This document shows, in pieces, positions 1 to 7,916 of a stretch of 18,667 nucleotides of DNA (position 1 is its first letter; each line of letters starts with the position of its first letter). Source of the DNA: CAYPZL01 sp964415045. Lineage in GTDB: Bacteria; Planctomycetota; Phycisphaerae; Sedimentisphaerales; Anaerobacaceae. The translations under genes were made by a program, and so were the position numbers. The DNA lies in contig CAYPZL010000113.1 of the NCBI GenBank assembly GCA_964415045.1, forward strand, positions 1 to 18,667. Direction: 5' to 3'. The notes under the pieces are model-generated. The model was not told the DNA's origin and did no database searches. It saw nothing but the letters and a program-made list of their open reading frames with translations.

Positions 1-709
1 GGGCGATCCAGTCGAGGAGGGAATCGAGCCGTGCGCAGTCCTCGCATCCCGGTCTACCCGGAGGAGGGTCAGTTAAGTCGAAAATTTCACGGGCCCGCGC
101 AAACAACGGAGCCAGCCGCTCTACGTTCAATCCGACCGGATGAACCGAGACGGAGAACCGCATGGCGAACCCATCGGTAGAATGGACCGCCGGTTGCGCC
201 GCTGCTGCTGCATCAGTGACCGGTTCGGCGTAGATCAGGGCAAGCCTGGATACCTCGCCGAAGCCGCGGCGCTCGGCGATGAGGGCATATGCGTTCAGTT
301 GCACCTCGTACATCGGCAGAAGCTCGTCCTGAGCGGAGGTATACCGCGCCGTCTTGTAGTCGATGATCGCGATCGACCCGTCCGCGAGGACCAGCATCCC
401 ATCCGGCGCCCCGGTGAGGAGGATCCCGTATTCCGGGATCTCGAGCTGGAACCGGGAATGGTGAGGCGGGTCGATGTAGCCGGTAATCGGCCCGAGCTCG
501 GCCAGCCAGTCCGGGAGAGATTCATGCTGATCGATCCAGCCGTGCACGACCTTCTTGGTATAGGAGTCGATCGAACTGAAGATCCCAGGGAAGATCTGGT
601 AAGGGAACCGGTTGTGCATCTTCAGTTTCAACCAGGCGCAGCGGGGGCAGAACTCAGGGAGCGCAAACTCGCCCAGGTTCTTCCCGGAAATGCGAAGATT
701 ATCCACCAT
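1..709 (-). CDS. Cas4-like PD-(D/E)XK nuclease, 3' end outside window
   Basis: The first 236 residues of an open frame that leaves the left edge without a stop. It reads as a PD-(D/E)XK nuclease of the Cas4/RecB-like type. The core is TGAPDG (Asp103), then IIDYKT (Asp117, Lys119), then a motif III-like VQLNAY (Gln137), in the usual order and spacing. Two cysteine pairs, Cys21/Cys24 near the start and Cys222/Cys225 near the edge, could hold an Fe-S cluster or zinc, as Cas4-type enzymes do with cysteines at both ends. The start is the ATG at 709-707 (MVDNLRISGK); I see no convincing ribosome site before it, and the frame stays open upstream without an ATG, so the true start may lie further up. 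Its start overlaps the small gene at 628-942. It is the last visible gene of the defence row and probably acts on DNA. The family call is firm; the role is inferred. Confidence 0.85.
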   Translation of the reverse strand, partial: MVDNLRISGKNLGEFALPEFCPRCAWLKLKMHNRFPYQIFPGIFSSIDSYTKKVVHGWIDQHESLPDWLAELGPITGYIDPPHHSRFQLEIPEYGILLTGAPDGMLVLADGSIAIIDYKTARYTSAQDELLPMYEVQLNAYALIAERRGFGEVSRLALIYAEPVTDAAAAAQPAVHSTDGFAMRFSVSVHPVGLNVERLAPLFARAREIFDLTDPPPGRPGCEDCARLDSLLDWIA

Positions 710-942
710 AGTTTCATCATTGTACCACAACGTACCCGGAGGGAATACATACAATGCCCAAGGAGCCCCTTGATCCTCTCGCGGAATTTCGCCGGGCGGT
801 ACACCTCCTCGATGGCCGATCTAATCTTGTCGTAGGAGCCAGCCCGGAAGGCCTTCGCGCCTTCCTCGTTTAGTTCGTTGGCGACCACCTCGATTTCCTC
901 AAGGAGAACCTCAAAGGCTTCGTTGTTAGCCATAGCCATCAT
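628..942 (-). CDS. Small charged helical protein of unknown function
   Basis: A 104-residue frame starting 2 nt after the DUF262 stop. The first 60 or so residues are strongly helical and charged, with segments such as LLEEIEVVANELNEEG and AFRAGSYDKIRSAIEEV, like short helical-hairpin partner proteins. After about residue 62 the composition changes sharply (HCMYSLRVRCGTMMKLWW, then a Ser/Ala/Pro tail). This second part overlaps the nuclease start by 82 nt in another frame, so the tail may be a read-through product of a frameshift or lost stop. Three in-frame ATGs compete (942, 939, 933); ATG 933 is 9 nt after an AGGA, and the wider GAGGT lies at the end of the DUF262 gene. I cannot name a family. 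It could be a partner or regulator of the adjacent DUF262 protein or nuclease; that is a guess from position. Confidence 0.55.
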   Translation of the reverse strand: MMAMANNEAFEVLLEEIEVVANELNEEGAKAFRAGSYDKIRSAIEEVYRPAKFRERIKGLLGHCMYSLRVRCGTMMKLWWIIFAFPGRTWASLRSLSSAPAAPG

Positions 943-944
943 TC

Positions 945-2717
945 CTATCTTCTGACCTCTTCGTTCGCCAGACTAAAGAACCCGTCCCGAATCACCTTGG
1001 CAATTCTCTTTCGCCGTTCTTCCAGGAAGGTTGCATAGTCCATCTCATACCAATGTTCCGGAAGCGCGTGCCAATCATACATCCGTCGTAATTCGTCGGA
1101 GGTAAACCGCTTTTCCAGTTCGGGCACGTAGTCCCTGGGAGACCGGTCCGATATGGCAATGTTGTCGCTCCATTCGACGAGGGCATAGTTGGCTACTTGG
1201 TTGATGAGACGATTCTCTTGAATCCCGATCCGTTGCAGGTAGCGGCGCGGGAACAGATGGTGACGCTCAACGGCTGCTTTTTTGGCCTTGGTGGAAGGCT
1301 CCAGGAGGTCAACCACCTTCATCTTGGAGTACAGCACCGGCGCCTCCGGCAGACAAAGCGCTGCATAGTAAGCGAATTGCCCAGTGTTGCGGGCGGCTGC
1401 TGTCTCCAGTTCATTGGGTAGAGTAACCTCCCAGTAGTCCGGCGTGAGAACGTCATTGATCTGCTGGTCCAGGACTCTCACAAACGCTTCTGCCGTGCTT
1501 GCACCGCGCAGAATAGCCAGATCCTGCTCCATGCGGCTCTCAGGAGAGCCGGTATAGCGGCCGGTCAGCGCGGCCATGAAAAACCAACGCGCTATGATCT
1601 CCCGCAGGCGATACGGATCCACGTTGAAGTGGCGTTTGCCAATGAGCCAGAGAACATAGGTGTACAACACCACCATTTGCGAAGAAACGAGTTGATCACT
1701 AGGGTAGCCCGCTCTTCTCAGCACCTTAAAGAACTCGTGCCAGTTTTGGAGATCCAGAGTGTAAGTTTGAGCTTCTCGCAGAACGGCAAACTGCCGTTCC
1801 CTCTGCTTCGCAGAGAACTGCCGCGTTTCCAAGTCCTTTCCCCGCAGTAGGGAATAAACGTGCTCTAAACGCGCCCGCCGGAAACCGAGCGCTACGCTGA
1901 CTCGCAGTAGCTGGTCGGGATTGGGACGCAGATAATGCTTGTAAGGCGATGGGTGGTTGTCAGCAGGTGGCGTCTTGGCACGGCGGCAGAACTCCTCCAG
2001 CTTGGCGCGTCCTTCGTCCCAGAAGACGGACATCAAGGTGAGAATAAAGTCAGCCTGATTGAGAGGTGTCGCTTTGCTGTTGATGCGCACAAAAATCTCC
2101 GCCACCTGTTCTTCATCCACCGAAGACGACACTTCGAGCACGGTCAGTGGGTAGTCCAGGAGTTTCACTAGCCGATCGATGGCGCTGGGGATTAGTCTTT
2201 CTTCATCTGCTGACAACTCGCGGCGAGCTTTAATGCGTTGAAGAAACTCGTTGATGAATGCGAAAGTGTTCGTGTCCGGCTTCCACAGTTCGCTGATGTC
2301 CGAAATCCATTCCGCATCCTTTTCAATGGCGGGGTTAGTAACTTCAAAATTCTCTCTCAAGGGATGAAAGGCGATGCGAATACGGTGGGAATGGAAGTCC
2401 CTGCCGATGACCGGAACTGCTTTAATCACCGCGTATAACGAGGTCAACCGCTGATGACCATCCACGATAAGGAGACGTGACACTTTTTGCTTCTGTTTCG
2501 TTCCGATGGTCCGGTGCTCGCCGGGATAGCCGTTCTCCCAGAAGAGGAGATAGCCGATAGGATATCCCCTGTACATCGAGTCGAACAGGTCGCGCACCCT
2601 GCTCGTTGCCCAAACAAAAGGCCGCTGGATGTCGGGCAGGCCAATCTCGCCCATATCAACATCCTCTATGAGCTTCTTCAGCGTGTAATCAACCTTTTTG
2701 AAAAGAACATCGGCCAT
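945..2717 (-). CDS. DUF262 domain protein with C-terminal HNH-like domain (GmrSD-type)
   Basis: A 590-residue protein. The N-terminus is a DUF262 domain (ParB/Srx-like fold): LPDIQRPFVW at about residues 27-36, then the hallmark LLIVDGHQRLTSL around 82-94. The usual signature is DGQQR, so His88 replaces the first Gln. FVRINSKATPLNQADFI (209-225) is also typical. Near the C-terminus VERHHLFPRRYLQ (483-495) followed by INQVANYALVEWSDN is an HNH-like nuclease core of the DUF1524 type, with His486/His487 as likely catalytic or metal residues. DUF262-HNH proteins of the GmrSD group are NTP-dependent, modification-dependent endonucleases, and the domain recurs in other defence nucleases. The start ATG (2717) has GAGGT 7-8 nt upstream. 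It follows the 46-codon ORF by 15 nt and is followed 2 nt later by the next gene, so it is surely in the same transcript. Target modification cannot be read from sequence. Confidence 0.88.
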   Translation of the reverse strand: MADVLFKKVDYTLKKLIEDVDMGEIGLPDIQRPFVWATSRVRDLFDSMYRGYPIGYLLFWENGYPGEHRTIGTKQKQKVSRLLIVDGHQRLTSLYAVIKAVPVIGRDFHSHRIRIAFHPLRENFEVTNPAIEKDAEWISDISELWKPDTNTFAFINEFLQRIKARRELSADEERLIPSAIDRLVKLLDYPLTVLEVSSSVDEEQVAEIFVRINSKATPLNQADFILTLMSVFWDEGRAKLEEFCRRAKTPPADNHPSPYKHYLRPNPDQLLRVSVALGFRRARLEHVYSLLRGKDLETRQFSAKQRERQFAVLREAQTYTLDLQNWHEFFKVLRRAGYPSDQLVSSQMVVLYTYVLWLIGKRHFNVDPYRLREIIARWFFMAALTGRYTGSPESRMEQDLAILRGASTAEAFVRVLDQQINDVLTPDYWEVTLPNELETAAARNTGQFAYYAALCLPEAPVLYSKMKVVDLLEPSTKAKKAAVERHHLFPRRYLQRIGIQENRLINQVANYALVEWSDNIAISDRSPRDYVPELEKRFTSDELRRMYDWHALPEHWYEMDYATFLEERRKRIAKVIRDGFFSLANEEVRR

Positions 2718-2732
2718 AGCAGAACCTCGATC

Positions 2733-2873
2733 TTACGATTGTCCCGGAAACGTCCTGTTCACGTTGGACGGCTCCAGCCGCTGGAGTTTAGTTGCCAGCT
2801 CCTGCTGCGCGCCATTCAGGGCTCGACCCTGCTCCGACTCTCGTTCCATCAGTGCAGCAATCCACCGGGACAT
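2733..2873 (-). CDS. 46-residue ORF coupled to the large helicase gene
   Basis: A very short frame whose ATG (2873-2871) shares one base with the TGA of the helicase gene (TGATG). The last codons of the helicase supply a strong ribosome site, GGGAGGGAGGA, 5 nt before the ATG, an arrangement typical of translational coupling. The product starts MSRWIAALMERESEQG and is mostly charged helix (QQELATKLQRLE) with a short polar tail ending in FPGQS. No signal peptide, membrane segment or cysteine is present. It ends 15 nt before the DUF262 ATG. I know no family for it. The ribosome site and tight fit support a real gene; the helix could bind a neighbour. The alternative is a filler ORF that merely carries ribosomes to the DUF262 gene. 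Confidence 0.6.
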   Translation of the reverse strand: MSRWIAALMERESEQGRALNGAQQELATKLQRLEPSNVNRTFPGQS

Positions 2874-5800
2874 CACTTTCCTCCCTCCCCAAAGATGTCA
2901 GCATGCCGCCGAATCTGCTCAGCGAGATCCTGATCGTAACGAATGACTATAACCCGGTAGCCCCGCGCACGGAGCTGGCGGCGGACATCTTCATCGCGAT
3001 CACGCTGATCCGGTTCATCGTGGACCGAACCGTCACAGAAAACGCAGATATTCGGCTCGTAAAAGAAATCAGGAATGCTCCCCAACTCCGGAATCGCCCT
3101 CTGCGCCTCGTCCGGCAGGCGGTGACCACCGTGATAGAGCGCCTCCAGGAATTCCCGTTCCAGGTTTGACCGGCTGTCGGTGAGGCTACGCAGCCAACGG
3201 TAGTGCTCCCCGCGCGAGCGGGCGTCGTGCCGAAGTTCCACACGGTGGCCCGTCAATTCGCGCAGGAAACTTCGAACCCGGTGGCGGTCTAGCAGGTGAG
3301 CCACAAGCTGATTTGAAAAGCTCAGCAAACATTCGTAGCAGGCTTTATGACCATCCTCTGCGAGGTCGTCACCTGTTTCCGGATCGAAGTGCAGCAGCCG
3401 CAACGCATCTCGGGCCACCTCGGGAAGGGTATCCGGCTCTTCGACCAGCCGACGGAGCACACCTGCCCCACCTTCAGATGCCTCGTAAAACACGATCGCA
3501 CGACCTTCTCCTTCTCCCACCGATTCGACCACAAGTTCGGAATCCTCGAGCTGAAAGGTATGTTCGATCGCCCGCTCCAGCGCATACATCAGGCTTGTTT
3601 CGAAAACGCGATCGTCCCGCAGCGAGGGCTCCTGAATTCGCAAACGCAAGAGGTTCTGCGTGTCCTGTACGCACAGCTTCACACGCCGTATCGAGGGACG
3701 ATCCCCTGGAGGCTGAGTGCCCTCTAGATCTCTCTCGGAAACCAGCTCCCCTGTTTTCATGTCAACTAGGAACCCCTCAGTACGACGCGTCCGCCAGCCG
3801 TGGTTCACGATTAGGATGGTGGCTGAGGGGGCGTACTGGAGCTCCAGCAGATCCGACACCTGAGATGTAACGACTCGATGCCCTCTTTCAGCCGGTGCAA
3901 AGCGATACGCTATCTGCAAGCGGTATCCTTGACGTATGCGCTCCTCTTCGTTGCAGGTGATGCGCTCGCGGCGGCGCACGGCCACGTTGGGCATCTCCAA
4001 AAGCGACACGATGGAGGAGTTAGATCCGTCGAAACGGGTGCCACAAATTGGGCACAGATCATCTTCAACTTCGGCAAAGGCAGAGCAAATCCGGCAGAGC
4101 TTTTTTTGCATACGCCGCTGTGCCAGCCCGCCCGGCGGTGCTTGAAACCGCACCACCTCCCATTTGGATCCTTCGTGATAGATAACGTTTTGCGGGCCGA
4201 ACTCGCGGATCGCCAGGAAACGCGGACGGGCGATGAACTCACCTTTCCTTCGCCGTGGCACCCACGCCCGCACGGGCAGGGCTGGAAAATCATAACCGGG
4301 TAGAAACCCTTCACTGGCAAGGTACCGATAGGGGTAGAAGTCCCCCTCCTCACGCGCCACGTTCTGCTGCAAAAGCAGATTGCGTTGCCGGTTTGCCTCA
4401 TCTTGCTGGCGCTGTGCCCGCTCCTGGGCATTTCTGTCGCTCTGCCACATCAGTTCCTGCGCCTCCTGAAGTTGGACACTCGCCGCTCTGTAAAGCTCCC
4501 GCCACCGGTCAAAAGCGCGATCAAAAGCATGCGGCGCTTCCTTCAAGACACGCTCCAACCACTGCTCGGTGAACCAACCCGAGCGCTCCAATTCCTTGAG
4601 GTCATAGGCCAGTATGCGTTCGAGCCTTGCTCGCAACTCGCCTTGCGCTCGATCACCAAGCTGAAGCTGCGGCGCGATCGAATCCCGAAGCGGCAACGTT
4701 TCGAGCCGGTCTATGTCGATCACATCCTGTACCGACCGCCGAAGCGGCAGGCCGACCTGCGCCAGCCACTCGGCCTGCACGTGGGCGCGGATGAGGGCGT
4801 CGTTAGTAAGATCGATTCGGGGCGCCCGCACGCTTCCTGCCACCATTTCTTCGCGATGGCGGAAGAAATACTGGTCATGGGGGCGGTAGGCACCGGAGTA
4901 AGCTACGATTAGGCCGGGCTGTCCCTGCCGACCGGCCCGGCCGCTGCGCTGGGCGTAGTTGGCCGGTGTAGGCGGGATGTTGCGCAGGTGCACAGCGTCC
5001 AGGTCAGCAATGTCGATGCCTAGCTCCATGGTAGGCGAGCAAACCAGGTACGGCAGTGGTGGACTTTCTTCACCGCGGAAACGGCGCTCACGGCGTTCGC
5101 GTTCGCCCGTGGCCACCACCTGCCTCGTGTGCTCCCGCGCTTCCAGCGAGGCCAGCTCGTGAGCGGCTTCTTGGTAGAACCGTTGGAAAAACCGATTGAC
5201 CGGCGGACGTTGACCCGTTGTACGACGCGCCCAGATGGGATCCGGTGGAGGTGGTGTCCCGTCTCCCAGTCGCCAGACAAGGCAGCCAGCGTCCAAACGA
5301 AAACATCGGTGATCCTCGAACCGCTCCAGCTCGCGCACGAAACCCTGTCGAACTAACAGGTCGAGCATCCCGTCCAGCAGGATCTCCACGTCCCCGGGAT
5401 CAATGTTCAGCGATCTCTGCAGGTAGCGTCCCAAAAACGACCGTGTCGTAAGCTTGAAGGAAGCACCGCGGGGCAAGCGCGTTGCCTGACCAGGCCGTAG
5501 CATTACAGCGGCCTGGCGCAGGCCGGGGTTATCCGGATCGAGACCCCAGAACTCGTTTAGATACTGCTCAGACCGGCGCCGCAGCTGTTGCTGTTGAGGT
5601 TCCTGAAGCACACGGGTTTCGATGGCAAGCCGCTTGCGGAAGTAGTCGAGCACGGCCCGGAGCACCCGAATGCGCTCGTCCGGTGTGCAACTGGCCAAGC
5701 CGGGCAAATCCTGGAAGAGCTCTTCACGCTCACCCAGATTGGGAAGCCCATAGTATTCCATTCGCAACAGGCCAACATCTTCCAGGTTCGGCTGCACGAC

Positions 5801-7897
5801 CCGCCATCCGCGGCGGAGGTCTTCGTAAAGCCGGTATTCGATCAGTTCCTCTAACGCCTGCCAGACCTGCCGGGCAGCCGGACTTTCCGGATCCAGTTCC
5901 GGGTTCTGCGCAATGGCCGACAGTTCTAGCCCCATACGCCCAACCACCTCGTGGGCAATGGTGTCGAAACGCAGTTCGCTGTGCTCCTGCAACGCGTGAT
6001 AGAGCGCCGCCCGCAAGACAGCTACCTGTACGAAATCGTTGAAATGGCCGGCCTGGAGCGAGGCGTCCTGGCGGTTGTCAGTGAAGGTGAGCAACTTCGG
6101 CCGCAAAGCCCCCGTTTGCTTAGCATGGCGGAGGAAAGCCGTGGCCAACGCGGTGGTGGCGGAGGATCGGCCTTCGGTGGAGAGCGTAGCCAGCTTAGAG
6201 TACTCGCCCTCACGCGCCGTGTAGTGCTCGCCGCAGCGCAAGCAGAGCCAGAAGCGCTCCGGTTGCCACCACATGAGCGTTGCTCCCTCGGCCTCTTCTG
6301 TGCTGAAAGTGCCGTCCGGAAAAACCCACACTTGGCGAGGTATCCGGTCACGCCAAGTATGTTTCAGCCGGCCGTTCCGGTCGTACCAGGCAGGGGGGAT
6401 CATCTCTTCCAGATCCGGCATCTCCGGAAAAGCGGGTGTCAGGTAGCCGCGAGTGCTTTCCTCAAGCAGATCCTCAGCATCCGGTGGGAGCGGTTGGAAG
6501 CGATCCCTTACTTGAATCACTTGGTAGTGGTCCTGGCCGCAAACGCGGCAGAATCGAAGCGGTACCCAGAGGACTCCACCTTCGTCGGCTGGGCGTTCTT
6601 CCAAGCTGAATCTGCGCCTCTCTAAAGGCTCGAGAGTGACGTAAACGGCACGCCCTTGGCTGATGAACTGATGCAACTTGAAGGGGAAGATCGGCTGACC
6701 ACCGGGTGGTGAAAGATGTAAGGCGTGGAGCAGCACCGCCTGCAGCCTTTGCCGGCACGTTTCTTCGTCCCGTCCTGTGATCTCTGCTAGCTCCTGCGCT
6801 GCGTCGGAGAGCGTGCGCGGCGCCCGGCGGCGCAGCCGGCCGGCCGCCTCCACCTCGACACCCAAAGCATATTCCATCCACCGAACCAGTGAATGCCCGC
6901 GAAACGCTTCCAGATCGTCAGGCAAGGGGGCGTCGAATCCGCTCCGAACCTCCTCCTCGGACGGCAGACCCTCGGTGATGGGCTCCAGGGTCTCTTCGAT
7001 GACATTCGCCGCGCCGATGGTATGGCCGAAGAAGCGCGAGGCAAAGTCGCCCACAGCCCGCCGGCGTTCCTCGGCGGTGGCGTCCCTGTGGGCCACCATG
7101 GTGGCGCTGGTGCCGATGTGGATCACCGGCTGGCGGTTCATCCGCGCCTTGAGCCGACGCACCAGCATGGCCACGTCCGCGCCCTGGCGGCCGCGATAGG
7201 TATGCAGCTCGTCAAATACCAGGAACAGCCGCGAAGCGCCTTCACGGAGCAGTCCGCGATCCTCGAGCCGGACCATCATCAGTTCGGCCATCACGTAGTT
7301 GGTGAGGAGGATGTGCGGCGGGTCGTTGCGGATGGCTCGTCGCTCTTCCTCGGATGTTTCGCCGGTGTAGCGGGCAAAGCGCACCGGAAACTCCCGACCG
7401 GTGCGCGCCAGGTAGCCCTGCGCCATCTGCTCGAGCATCGCCAGTTGTGAGTTGGCCAGCGCGTTCATCGGATAGACAATCAGCGCCACAGGCCGCTGGA
7501 GATCCGGCAATCGCACGATAGCGTCCACGATAGGGATGAAGTAGCAGAAGCTCTTGCCCGAGCCCGTGCCCGAGGTGACCACGAAGCTTTCCCCACGGGA
7601 GGCCTTCTCGATGGCATCAACCTGGTGCTGGTAGAGCTGAAAGGGGCGGTTGTCCTGCGTGCGGAAAATGCAGGCGGTCTCGGGATGAATCAGCTCTCTC
7701 GCGGCTAGTTCGTCCACGCTGGCGGCCCGCTTGTATGATGGCGAGAGCTGCAACAGCGGCTCAGGCCACAGGCGTTCTTCCTCCAGAAGCGCTTGCTCGA
7801 TGAACTCCCGCGCCCGGTCGTCGGCGATTTGGATGAACGAGTGAACGAAGTCGCGGTAGTCGCCAATAACCCGTTCATGTAGTTCAAAGATGCTCAT
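2873..7897 (-). CDS. DISARM-like helicase, DUF1998 and Vsr-like nuclease in one chain
   Basis: A 1,674-residue multidomain protein. Residues about 80-270 form a DExH helicase core: YQHQVDAIEKA, Walker A TSGTGSGKS (108-116), DELH (229-232), GTSAT (262-266). Two CxxC pairs (near 447-452 and 547-552) suggest inserted zinc ribbons. The second helicase lobe has SPTMELGIDI and QRSGRAGRQG (about 950-990). A four-cysteine zinc ribbon lies at about 1265-1290 (LCRIC...LCPIC). DUF1998 follows, with YEASEGGAG (1471-1479) and CYECLLS (1520-1526). The last 120 residues look like a Vsr/DUF559-type PD-(D/E)XK nuclease: EREFLEAL, IPDFFYEPNICVFCDG (Asp1610, Asp1622), then GYRVIVIRYD. DISARM normally has separate DrmA helicase and DrmB DUF1998 proteins. 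The start at 7897 (MSIFELHE) has AGGGGGGAG 5 nt upstream; an ATG at 7936 would add 13 residues but overlap the preceding gene and lacks such a site. It likely translocates on and cuts DNA. Domains are clear; substrate is inferred. Confidence 0.9.
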   Translation of the reverse strand: MSIFELHERVIGDYRDFVHSFIQIADDRAREFIEQALLEEERLWPEPLLQLSPSYKRAASVDELAARELIHPETACIFRTQDNRPFQLYQHQVDAIEKASRGESFVVTSGTGSGKSFCYFIPIVDAIVRLPDLQRPVALIVYPMNALANSQLAMLEQMAQGYLARTGREFPVRFARYTGETSEEERRAIRNDPPHILLTNYVMAELMMVRLEDRGLLREGASRLFLVFDELHTYRGRQGADVAMLVRRLKARMNRQPVIHIGTSATMVAHRDATAEERRRAVGDFASRFFGHTIGAANVIEETLEPITEGLPSEEEVRSGFDAPLPDDLEAFRGHSLVRWMEYALGVEVEAAGRLRRRAPRTLSDAAQELAEITGRDEETCRQRLQAVLLHALHLSPPGGQPIFPFKLHQFISQGRAVYVTLEPLERRRFSLEERPADEGGVLWVPLRFCRVCGQDHYQVIQVRDRFQPLPPDAEDLLEESTRGYLTPAFPEMPDLEEMIPPAWYDRNGRLKHTWRDRIPRQVWVFPDGTFSTEEAEGATLMWWQPERFWLCLRCGEHYTAREGEYSKLATLSTEGRSSATTALATAFLRHAKQTGALRPKLLTFTDNRQDASLQAGHFNDFVQVAVLRAALYHALQEHSELRFDTIAHEVVGRMGLELSAIAQNPELDPESPAARQVWQALEELIEYRLYEDLRRGWRVVQPNLEDVGLLRMEYYGLPNLGEREELFQDLPGLASCTPDERIRVLRAVLDYFRKRLAIETRVLQEPQQQQLRRRSEQYLNEFWGLDPDNPGLRQAAVMLRPGQATRLPRGASFKLTTRSFLGRYLQRSLNIDPGDVEILLDGMLDLLVRQGFVRELERFEDHRCFRLDAGCLVWRLGDGTPPPPDPIWARRTTGQRPPVNRFFQRFYQEAAHELASLEAREHTRQVVATGERERRERRFRGEESPPLPYLVCSPTMELGIDIADLDAVHLRNIPPTPANYAQRSGRAGRQGQPGLIVAYSGAYRPHDQYFFRHREEMVAGSVRAPRIDLTNDALIRAHVQAEWLAQVGLPLRRSVQDVIDIDRLETLPLRDSIAPQLQLGDRAQGELRARLERILAYDLKELERSGWFTEQWLERVLKEAPHAFDRAFDRWRELYRAASVQLQEAQELMWQSDRNAQERAQRQQDEANRQRNLLLQQNVAREEGDFYPYRYLASEGFLPGYDFPALPVRAWVPRRRKGEFIARPRFLAIREFGPQNVIYHEGSKWEVVRFQAPPGGLAQRRMQKKLCRICSAFAEVEDDLCPICGTRFDGSNSSIVSLLEMPNVAVRRRERITCNEEERIRQGYRLQIAYRFAPAERGHRVVTSQVSDLLELQYAPSATILIVNHGWRTRRTEGFLVDMKTGELVSERDLEGTQPPGDRPSIRRVKLCVQDTQNLLRLRIQEPSLRDDRVFETSLMYALERAIEHTFQLEDSELVVESVGEGEGRAIVFYEASEGGAGVLRRLVEEPDTLPEVARDALRLLHFDPETGDDLAEDGHKACYECLLSFSNQLVAHLLDRHRVRSFLRELTGHRVELRHDARSRGEHYRWLRSLTDSRSNLEREFLEALYHGGHRLPDEAQRAIPELGSIPDFFYEPNICVFCDGSVHDEPDQRDRDEDVRRQLRARGYRVIVIRYDQDLAEQIRRHADIFGEGGK

Positions 7898-7916
7898 AGT
7901 CTCCCCCCTACAGCGC

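Noticed and set aside
140..835. 231-codon open frame on the plus strand
   Set aside because: It lies opposite the PD-(D/E)XK nuclease and the small upstream gene, has no recognisable motif, and its composition is that of an antisense shadow.
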